Below, in pieces: positions 56,280 to 64,000 of a stretch of DNA of 64,000 bases. The DNA lies in NCBI GenBank assembly GCA_012656075.1, contig JAAKBF010000007.1, positions 682,001 to 746,000 of the forward strand, written 5' to 3'. The stretch is from Phytophthora hibernalis (taxonomy: Eukaryota > Oomycota > Peronosporomycetes > Peronosporales > Peronosporaceae). Below the pieces are notes generated by a model, which saw nothing but the letters and a program-made list of their open reading frames with translations, did no database searches and was not told the DNA's origin. Numbering within the stretch: the first letter of the stretch is position 1; each line of letters opens with the position of its first letter. The translations under genes and the position numbers were made by a program.

Positions 56280-57852
56280 CTAAGCATAGTACTGCAGAGT
56301 CGCCTTCTTCTTGGCCGCAACAACCGAAATGCCTTCCATGAAGTCTTCGTGCTTGATCACGTCGCTCTCGACGCAAGGCCAGCATACCAGCCTCCACGCA
56401 GACCTAGAGCATAAACAAATCGCACAGCCATTAGATGGACGAGAGTAAGTCTCAATAAAAAAATCCTGTTCACAAGTGAACACTTACCGCCTTCAGTTGT
56501 GCGCCGTTGAAGTCGTCGGTGGAACGCGCCAGCTCGTCGAAGTTGGTGTCTGCAAGGACATCGAAGAAAATTAGCCACAGGTAACAAAATGCCACTCGTC
56601 CATCTGCCGTCGCTTACCTTCTGTGTCGACGTTCATTTTACGAGAGTGGATCTGCAGGATGCGTGCACGCGCTTCTTCCGTCGGGTGCGGCAGTTCAATC
56701 TACAGTAAAAACAGTGTATCCTTATAAGTCTACCGACAAAACCTGGAAAATGAAAAGTTACAAACCTTGCGATCCAGACGTCCGGAACGGAGAAGAGCAG
56801 GGTCCAGCACATCCGGACGGTTCGTGGCGGCGATCACCTTGATCTTCGTGTTGCTCGTGAAGCCATCCAGCTGATTCAACAGCTCCAGCATCGTGCGCTG
56901 CACCTCGCGGTCTCCCGACTGTTCACCTCCAAATCGCTTGGTACCAATTGCATCCAACTACACCAGCACCCAATCAGTCACAACACTCCCACCCCAACAG
57001 AACCAACTCTCACCTCGTCAATAAAGATAATTGCTCCGCCGCGCTTCTGGTCTTCGCACTTCTCCTTGGCCAACTCAAAGGCATCTCTCACCAACTTGGC
57101 GCCATCACCGATGAACATCTGCACGAGTTGCGGGGCCGCCAACTTCAGGAAAATAGCGTCCGTCTGCTTGGCGCAGGCTCTCGCCAGCAGCGTCTTGCCC
57201 GTTCCAGGAGGTCCGTGGAGCAGAACTCCCTTGGGCGGCATAATGCCGATAGCGTCGAACCTCTCCTTGTGAGTCATGGGGAGCACCACGGCCTCCACAA
57301 GCTCCTGAATCTGCTTGTCCAGGCCGCCAATGTCGCTGTACTCCTCCGTAGGCTTCTCGTCCACCTCCATGGCCTTGACTCTCGAGTCGTACTCACTCGG
57401 GAGCTTCTCAGGATCAAATAACTGTCTTTATTAACACCCACGAGGTCGTTGGGGATGAGCGTCGTCGAGTCCACTAGCCCAGGGATGGGCAGGAAGATGG
57501 TCTGCCGGGTGGACGTCTTGATGACGGCGCTCCGGCCCGTGCGTTGCGCGTCCACGTCCGTAGCAGCTCCGTCCTGCTCGTCCTCGTCGTCCTCGAGCGT
57601 CAGCACCTCCACCACGTTGGCCACGAGGTACGGCAGCTGCTTGTTGAGCTTCACCTTCTCGTTGTTCTCCTTGATACGCTCCCGCTGCGAGTTGCTCTCG
57701 TGGTTGATGCGCTGGATGTCGCTGCGCATGATGCGGATGTCGTTGTCCAGCAGGCGGATGCGCTGGCGCAGCTCCTCGTTCGACATGAGCAGGATCTCCG
57801 GGTCCAGCCCCTCGTCAGCGCCCCAGATCTCCGTCGACTCCAGTCCGCTCAT
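56280..57852 (-). CDS. RPT5: 26S proteasome regulatory ATPase RPT5 (PSMC3)
   Basis: AAA+ subunit of the proteasome base. Start MSGLESTEIWGADEGLDPEI, N-terminal coiled coil, OB region (QLPYLVANVVEVLTLEDDED), Walker A GPPGTGKTLLARACA, Walker B IIFIDELDAIGTKR and the arginine-finger region PALLRSGRLDRKIELPHP. The C-terminus KKKATLQYYA has the HbYX-type docking tail. Exons: 57852-57014, 56957-56766, 56699-56618, 56549-56488, 56403-56280. One G is missing near 57410 (Leu-Glu-Lys-Leu) and two bases near 56360 where LRRESDVIKHEDF is expected. Restored length about 433 residues. An initiator-like TCATT motif lies about 60 bp upstream. Confidence 0.95.
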
Positions 57853-57898
57853 AGTTAACTGCTATCTGCTTCTTCCAGCTAAAACGAATATCCTCCCC

Positions 57899-57920
57899 TT
57901 TGGAAAAGATACAATGAGGG
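57899..57920 (-). promoter_or_regulatory. Initiator-like motif upstream of RPT5
   Basis: On the minus strand the sequence CCCTCATTGTATCTTTTCC lies about 60 bp before the RPT5 ATG, matching TCATT plus a T/pyrimidine-rich flank of oomycete initiators. Confidence 0.4.
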
Positions 57921-58065
57921 GGTCACTTATTCGAGGGAACCGACCTCGTGATTAAGACAAATGTCAAGGGCGACGCCGACTTCCTCCCACTCCCCAAGAC
58001 GCAGGAGGACATAGACGTGAGGAGTTTGAGTGACTTTGCCATTAAATTGAAGAGAAAGTATTGAT

Positions 58066-59931
58066 TTACGATCGATTACTCGAATCGACCCGACCACTTG
58101 GTAACGCACGCGACGGTCGTGAATGCATCGTCAGAGTCGTCGTCGTCTTGGGGACTGGTCTTTGCTTGGTTGTCTTGGTATTGGCGTCTTCCTGCGCACA
58201 GGACACGATGGAGATTTCTCTCGAGTCTGCGTCCTGCGATATCCGGATCTCGGCGTCCGGATTGAAGGGGCGTAGATAGCGCAGCAGCTTCGACTTGAGC
58301 AGCTGGATGGGCCCCGTCTCCACGTCCCGGGCGCCGTACTTGGCGAACACTTTGCTGGACTTGACCTTGCCGTTGACCACAGCGGAGCGCACCTTGTAGT
58401 GCACCGAGTCCAGGCGCGACATGTAGTCAGCGATATTTTCCTACAAGAGGCCCAGTCAGCAACGGAAGCATCAAGTTTTCAAAGACGATGACGCACCTCA
58501 ATCCACAGACGGTGCCAGTATTTGCCGCGGTAATTTTCGTCCAACTGCCTCAACTTGAGAGCGATGATCTCCACAATGTGCTGATGTTCGAAGGGCAGGA
58601 ACGGGATGACCTGCACCGCAAAAGCAAAACATAAAAAATGGTTAGTGTTGGCCAGCACTGCGTTGCTACAATATCGACGTACTTGATCGATCATTTTGCC
58701 AAAGTCTAGCCGCTTCCACTGGTCATCGAGAGCTGCTTTCACGACTCTCTCAAGTTGCACAGTAGGGATTTCTTCCCGAGTCTCGTACTGGATCATGACT
58801 TGCTCCATGTCCGCAACGCCAATGTCGGACACCAGCACGAAAATAACCTGCATTGGCATGCACTATAAGTACAACATCCACGCAATCAAACATTTCTCCG
58901 CTTTCAGGCTCGCTCAGCGATGTCACGTACGTTGGCAGTGTCGATGTTCTTGGTCACTCCGTGCTTGTAGTAGGAGAATTGGGAACTCTCGCTCACAGCC
59001 TCCATCAAAACTGTACAGCATCAAGTCACAAATTAGCTCTGAAAAACTATCAGCCCAAGAAGCTAGGAACATGATGTCCGTACCATCAAGAGTATGCGGG
59101 ATCACCTTCTGCACTTCGTCGATCACCACGACCGCCTTCCCTGAGCAGTGGTGCAAGTGCTCCGCCAGCCTACAACCGAACCACCTCAATAAACAAAAAG
59201 CTATATTATCCAGGCAATACTGAAACTTACCTCGACTTGATCTGAGTGTGATACTCCGTAATGGGGTTCGTGAAGTTATCACTAAAGTCTTCTCCACTGC
59301 ATGGCATCCAACAGTAAAGTCCATCAATACCCGAACAACAAACCCTCCACGCACCCAAACCCACCGGAACATGAGGAGTCCTGACGGCACTCTCTTCTCA
59401 CTATTTGGCAGTTTCTTCTTGCGTTTGAATAGCGCTTCCGCGATCAAGTTGGACATCTCAGTCTTGCCCGTACCAGTTGGTCCTGTAATTGCCAGCACCA
59501 ATGGCGCGCGATCCTTCGTAGACGTCCGTCTAACATCAGGAACACAACAAATAACAGTCAACAAAAGCTCTCTCTCAACCTCAAAAGAGCTCGCCGTACG
59601 AGAATTCCCAGGCCTCGATGGCCCCCACCACAGACTCCACAGCCCGTTCCTGGCCCTTCAAGTTCTCCACCAAATGACTGCGCACCGTCTGGGACGGTTT
59701 GTCCACGAACGTGCACTGATCTGCTAGCAAATGACAGCGAAAGAGTGAGCAGCTACGTTCGACAAGCCTCTTGGATACATTCGACGTACAGCCCAGTCCC
59801 GTGTGGAACATGGCCGCCTCCCAGTAGTCCTCCCATCGAATCGCTAACGCGCGCACACTGGGCACCAAACACGCAGCCACGAGCGACAGCAGCAGCGCCA
59901 CACGCCGCCAGCGGACACTAGTCGCAGACAT
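58066..59931 (-). CDS. Secretory-pathway AAA+ ATPase (torsin/ClpB-related)
   Basis: About 467 residues in eight exons (59931-59580, 59529-59365, 59296-59231, 59169-59084, 59010-58931, 58847-58683, 58610-58497, 58440-58066). A signal peptide (VALLLSLVAACLVPSVRALA) is followed by a Cys-containing segment, then GQERAVESVVGAIEAW. Walker A is GPTGTGKTEMSNLIAEALF, Walker B VVVIDEVQKV. Next come LMEAVSESSQFSY, ANVIFVLVSDIG (sensor 1) and VIPFLPFEHQHIVEIIALKL, which resembles the small domain of ClpB/torsin. Torsins have Asn in the Walker A last position (GTGKN); here it is Thr, as in Clp. One T is missing near 59583. I infer an ER-luminal AAA+ machine; whether torsin-like or ClpB-like is open. Confidence 0.75.
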
Positions 59932-60111
59932 CTTCACTTTGACCTGTTCCTTCCGAGTGCCGTTACAAACTGATTGTGCTCAACAATTAACCATCGTTAA
60001 ATACCGTAGCTGGTTAAAATATCGGTTAAAATACCATCTTATCAAAATCTGTTAATTAAATATGAAATAAAACAATTAACCGATGTTGGATTAGTTGCCG
60101 TAGTTGAAGTG

Positions 60112-60804
60112 ATGAGCTCTCGCTTCCGCACGCAACTCGTGCTGCCGGACGACACGGGCAAGCTACGGCGTTCCAAGCGACATGGGGAGCTGGTATTGGA
60201 CGCCGCCACCCAAAGCGCGCAGCTCGTGTACCCGAAACTCGGTCGCTTCTTCCAGCGCAAGTTCGAGCAGCCGCTCCAGTGCGTCCTGGGCAGGCAACTG
60301 CTGCGCGTCTACTCCAGCAACGGCAAGCGCAACTTCACGTGAGCAGCAGCAATATATCTAGATATTATCTAGATATTAGTAGGAGATATAAACCTCATTG
60401 TGTGTATTGAAGGTGTCGACTACTGTCCGAGGAAGATGCAGCCAAGTGTTCGGAGACTTTACGAGGCTTTGGAGGTGACTGCCAGCAGATTGTGACGGTA
60501 GCTCTGAGGTGCTGATGGTTGGGTGACTGGCAGTGGAGGTCATTCACGTTGGAGAATCTATGTTGTCAACTGCTGAGTCTCATCGTACTCCAGATGCAGC
60601 AGTCGTGGCTGGTACGTGACAAGTGGTGAAGTTCCTCTCTGTGTTGCTCATCGATGTTGTACAGGAGGGAAAGCTGCTCTGAGAGCTATCCAGGAGGCGT
60701 CACGGGAAGCGATTCAAGCCGAGATCCGCGACTACAAGGACTCATCTCAGCTCCAAGTCGACACGAAAGCTATTGTGCGTGCGATGTTCAGCGCTGAACA
60801 TTGA
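60112..60804 (+). CDS. Small protein of unknown function with an 18-nt exon
   Basis: Four exons (60112-60338, 60413-60474, 60594-60611, 60665-60804) give about 148 residues with all joins in phase. The first part is RFRTQLVLPDDTGKLRRSKR, then LVLDAATQSAQLVYPKLGRF and YSSNGKRNFTCRLLSEEDA. The last part is a predicted amphipathic helix pair: GKAALRAIQEASREAIQAEI and VDTKAIVRAMFSAEH. Exon 3 is only 18 nt, contributing Asp-Ala-Ala-Val-Val-Ala-Gly. I do not recognise the family. It sits divergently from the AAA+ gene (180 bp) and tail to tail with the FEX gene. Confidence 0.6.
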
Positions 60805-60935
60805 GTCAGCTGTATCGTAATGTCCTGCAAGCGGAGAATACGGTAACAACACACGGCTTTCGAGCCGAATTGATTCACTTCAATCACGTATATTGTCAGC
60901 ACGCGACTGTCTTGACTAACTACTCAGACGACGGC

Positions 60936-62241
60936 TTATCCGATGAGAGGATCGCTGCCGTACGCGTCGTACATGCCTAGAATAAAAACACTCGCCAATT
61001 GCGAGATGATAACGCTGGCGAGGCCATAGCGGTACGCCCAGAACAAGCGCCGCGAAGAGAGCCCGTCCAGCTCGTTCACCCACGTCGACACGGTGGAAAG
61101 CGACCCGAGGAAACCCACCATGACACCTCCTTGGCCGTACATCACGAAATGGCGGTAGGCAGACGCGCTGTCATGGTACACGACGCTGCCGACGATCTCC
61201 ATGGCGCAGCTGAGGCACGAAGCAGCTACGTTGGGCACGAACGTGAAGAACGGAAAGCGTTTGCACATGGGCTTGCTGTTGTACATCGACAAGTACCAGC
61301 GCAGCAGCGCACCGAACGGCCCGAAGCAGAGCGCCAGCAGCCTTGAGCTCGGGTAATTGTCGAAGCCGCAGCCGAACGCCAGGACCCAGAAGATCACCGT
61401 CAGACCCAGCGCCGTCAAGACCCACGGCATTTGTGGTGGTGGATCGGGTGTTGCTCATGCTCGACTTGGGTGATCTCCGCAGCCAACTCCGTGCACGAAT
61501 CCCGCGCTGCAGCGAGCGATTCCTCTGTCGCCCGCACGCGTCTTGTAACCAGCGGCCCGAAGGTGTGCATCTTGATCTCGCGGAAGTGGTTGATGTTGCG
61601 TTCCAGGTCCAAGTTGAGCTGCCCGAGGTCCACCGGTGGTTTGCGGAAGGGTACTCCTGCAGCGTGAAGTAGTGCACGACACCTTCAGCCACGTGGAAGC
61701 CAAGGCGCAGACTCGCCACGGCGCTCGCCACGTGCACGCACAGCATCAAGATGGCGTTGAGCCAGCGGCCGTGGACGAACATGAGCGCCGCGCCCAGGTC
61801 CCAACTCGCGAAGGTGGTGCAGCAGCCGCAGAAGCCCGTGGTGACGCCCGTGAGCAGCACCTCGTATTGACCACGCAGCACCGACTTGAGTCGGGTCGCG
61901 ATGCCCATGACGAAGCAGCCCACGACGTTTGGCAGGAAGAAGCCGAAGCCCAGTAGCGCCAGCAGCTCCGTTTGGCTCGTGTACAGGACGTCGGCGATCT
62001 CAGTGAGCATCACGCGCGCGCCCACGCCGACGTACGAGCCGATGACGACGCTCATGGCCACAGGTACGTATTTGTCCAGCGACTGGCCGTACCGCGTCCG
62101 CTCTTGCGCGGCGGCATCGTTCGTCCGCTCTTGATCCACAGCGACGGCCACGTCACCGCCTTCATCTGTGGACGTGCTGCTTCTCTGTGGCTGCAGGGCG
62201 GGCGTGGCCAGCGGCATGAAGTCCTCGGAGATGGTCTGCAT
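60936..62241 (-). CDS. FEX1: Fluoride exporter FEX (double CrcB/Fluc)
   Basis: Exports fluoride across the plasma membrane. Eukaryotic FEX fuses two CrcB-type domains, seen here: domain 1 has GVGARVMLTEI, FFLPNVVGCFVMGIATRL and TGVTTGFCGCCTTFASWDLG; domain 2 has CFGPFGALLRWYLSMYN, FFTFVPNVAASCLSCAME and GFLGSLSTVSTWVNELDG, each with the conserved Asn and the TTF/STV-type ion track. A linker of charged helix (RVRATEESLAAARDSCTELA) joins them. Start at the first ATG (MQTISEDFMPLATPA); the longer frame opens with a GTG. Two single-base losses near 61655 and 61430 break the frame; restored length is about 435 residues. No intron. Confidence 0.92.
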
Positions 62242-63346
62242 GGCCCTCGAGCGCCAAATGGCGGTGTACAAAACGGAAGTCACACACGCGGCCCTATGGC
62301 GGGCCGCTAATCGTGGTGTCGCAGCCGAGGCTCTCCGCTGCGTGCTCGCGCTTTACCCGACTGCGACACGCACTGGTGCTGCTTGCTTGGAGCCTGCGCT
62401 GCGCTGTGCGTGCAGAGTTTTCATGCGAGGGAAGAGTGGGTCCCCACCACCAGCACCGCATACGCCCATGAGGCGGGGTTCGTCGACTCGGCGAGGCATC
62501 TTCCGCCCGCCCTGGCTATCCGCTCCGGCTGGCACCACATCTTCCGACGTGAAGGCTTCAAGCTCATGAAGATCATTTTGTATTCAGTTGTTGAAGAGCT
62601 ACTGTTGACACGACATCGCGGATAAATGAGGGTCGACGGGCATTGGAAGCTCCTTAGACTGGAGGCGTGTGCAGGATGCTGAAGGAGCTTTCTACAAGAG
62701 GAAACGGGACGCAACCAGCAGCACCGAAGATTGATACGAGAAGGTGGCGGAGGCATCACCACGACATGGTGGTCCCAGACGCGCTACTTCACCACCACAT
62801 TGCGCAGGAAATACTGAAGTCGCTCATCGTACTGATCGTATTCGCTTTCGCCAACTTCTGCATGAGTTGAACGGAATGGTTTTGTCTTCGTCGACGTGAG
62901 ATTTTGGGATGAACTCGCTTTCTTATGGACAAGGTGTCTTCCGAGAAGGGCGAATGCTATAATGATCGGTGTTGGCGGGGACGGCTGGGGATGTCATGTA
63001 CCATTTACTGTGATGAGGCTCGGAAGCTATGACGCAAAGAACGGATATGGTGCTGATTGCTGGCAGTTCAATGCGCGAAGTCTGCAATCCTACTAAGCCT
63101 CTAAACCTCCAACTTAGAGGGTCTTGTTTGGCTTGACGATGGTTTTGACAAGAAATTGTACACTTTAACCAGCGAATATGCTACCATTGGCACACGTACG
63201 TGTCAGGCAAATGTAGAAGGCAAAACCCGCATGGGCGATGGAGTTATGAACGATCGTGGAAGCGTACTAATATTTGCATTACGCTAGTGGAAAGGGCCGC
63301 GTGTACCTCGCCACTTACTACTTCTGAGTGGGACCTGGACGCGTGT
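62242..63346. other. Intergenic upstream of FEX
   Basis: About 1.1 kb. Open frames at 62168-62625 on both strands partly overlap the FEX start and have no recognisable domain. The stretch 62880-63340 is AT-richer and unremarkable. Confidence 0.5.
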
Positions 63347-64000
63347 TCAAAGCGCGTTGGTCTCCTCTAGCCGGGCGAGTTTCAGGGTTTGCGGTGTATG
63401 GAACACGTTGAACCCAGTACTACGACACGAAGACGGAGACATACTCATACCCCGCCGCAAAGAATGCTGCTGCCCGGGAGTCACCATACTGGGACCACCA
63501 CCAAGCTCTGGGTCGTCGTTCATGACGAAAAAGTTCGCATTGTGGCTTCTCTGGCTTCTCTGACTCGCAAACGGGTCAAAGGCAGCGCCTGATGTTCCGA
63601 ACATGGCCACACGTGATGGCGGTGGTGGCATTGGCAGGTTCTCAGCCGCCAATACTTCAGCGACGCGATCGTAGTCCACCGAGTGGTGGTTCACCACGTT
63701 GCGGCCCAATGCCATGCGACGGCCTTCCAAACGCATATCCGTCAACGAGTCGGTATGTCCACCATTGTGACGTAGGAAGTACGACGCAGTACTGAAGTCA
63801 CTCGTCGTACTGATCTCGTTCGACAAAGCTTGCGCCAACTTCTGCTCCAGCAACGCCATTCGAGTCACGATGTTCGCCAGCGCGATCGACGGCTGGATCA
63901 CCAGCACACCCTGCGCCTTCATCTCCTTGCTGAACTTGCAGTCGGGTACGAGCGCGATCATGCGCGGGTGTGATGCACCCAGCAATGACTTCAACAGATG
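63347..64000 (-). CDS. C-terminal part of a protein, possibly RCK/TrkA-N-containing (5' end outside window)
   Basis: Open on the minus strand to the window edge, so only the C-terminal 217 residues are visible. The N-terminal part, LGASHPRMIALVPDCKFS, then MKAQGVLVIQPSIALANIV, looks like the last beta-strand and helix of a Rossmann/TrkA-N domain of K+ transport or cation/H+ antiporter proteins. A coiled segment (RMALLEQKLAQALSNEIST) follows. The tail is disordered and includes DPFASQRSQRS and Pro-rich runs. The family is a guess from a short stretch; the reading frame itself is good. Confidence 0.55.
   Translation of the reverse strand, partial: HLLKSLLGASHPRMIALVPDCKFSKEMKAQGVLVIQPSIALANIVTRMALLEQKLAQALSNEISTTSDFSTASYFLRHNGGHTDSLTDMRLEGRRMALGRNVVNHHSVDYDRVAEVLAAENLPMPPPPSRVAMFGTSGAAFDPFASQRSQRSHNANFFVMNDDPELGGGPSMVTPGQQHSLRRGMSMSPSSCRSTGFNVFHTPQTLKLARLEETNAL

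Noticed and set aside
1..64000. Programmed ribosomal frameshifting or RNA editing as the cause of the frame breaks
   Set aside because: The sites have no common slippery sequence or structure, occur in unrelated genes up to seven times per gene, and are all explained by one missing homopolymer base.

Overview
The window reads as nuclear DNA of an oomycete, probably Phytophthora-like. The evidence is dense genes on both strands, introns of about 50-100 bp with GT-AG borders, GC-rich coding sequence, TCATT-type initiator motifs upstream of several genes, and a eukaryotic gene set that includes ciliate/stramenopile-style proteins and a BED-finger family I associate with oomycetes. The organism is an inference. 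I see no CRISPR array, rRNA, confident tRNA, prophage or complete transposon.

Layout. 0-5.7 kb: chorismate synthase, a SAC3/LENG8 mRNA-processing protein, mitochondrial monothiol glutaredoxin, a CCDC97-like protein. 6-16.2 kb: a large unknown protein, a secreted PLAT-less lipoxygenase, BED/hAT-derived protein copy 1, a PP2C phosphatase, a small unknown. 16.3-24.4 kb: PEX12, mitochondrial acetyl-CoA acetyltransferase, an F-BAR + SBF2-type protein, a two-RRM RNA-binding protein. 25.6-30.8 kb: a mitochondrial Si-type NAD(P) transhydrogenase, a myristoylated EF-hand protein, presenilin. 30.9-40 kb: BED/hAT copies 2 and 3 flanking a PX-BAR sorting nexin, then a DPF/NPF-motif protein. 40.3-51.2 kb: a TPR protein with seven IQ motifs, UBA5 (UFM1 activation), a MED15-like KIX protein, a GOLD-domain coiled-coil protein. 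51.3-64 kb: a TMX-like ER thioredoxin, a YTH m6A reader, a cyclic-nucleotide-gated K+ channel, proteasome ATPase RPT5, a secretory-pathway AAA+ ATPase, a small unknown gene with an 18-nt exon, a FEX fluoride exporter, and a partial gene at the right edge.

The genes are mostly unrelated housekeeping and signalling functions, as expected for a eukaryotic chromosome. Weak themes are ER/secretory quality control (UBA5, TMX, AAA+, GOLD, presenilin), endocytic membrane shaping (F-BAR, PX-BAR, DPF protein) and mitochondrial redox metabolism (glutaredoxin, transhydrogenase, thiolase).

One property dominates the reading. In about two thirds of the genes the conserved protein is split between frames at places where one homopolymer base is missing. 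I count about 47 single-base losses plus three two-base cases and almost no gains. I treat these as consensus-sequence errors, not pseudogenes, and give each gene as one span. The most interesting biology is the three BED/hAT-derived paralogs with eroding catalytic motifs, the F-BAR + SBF2 architecture and the bacterial-looking lipoxygenase and transhydrogenase.
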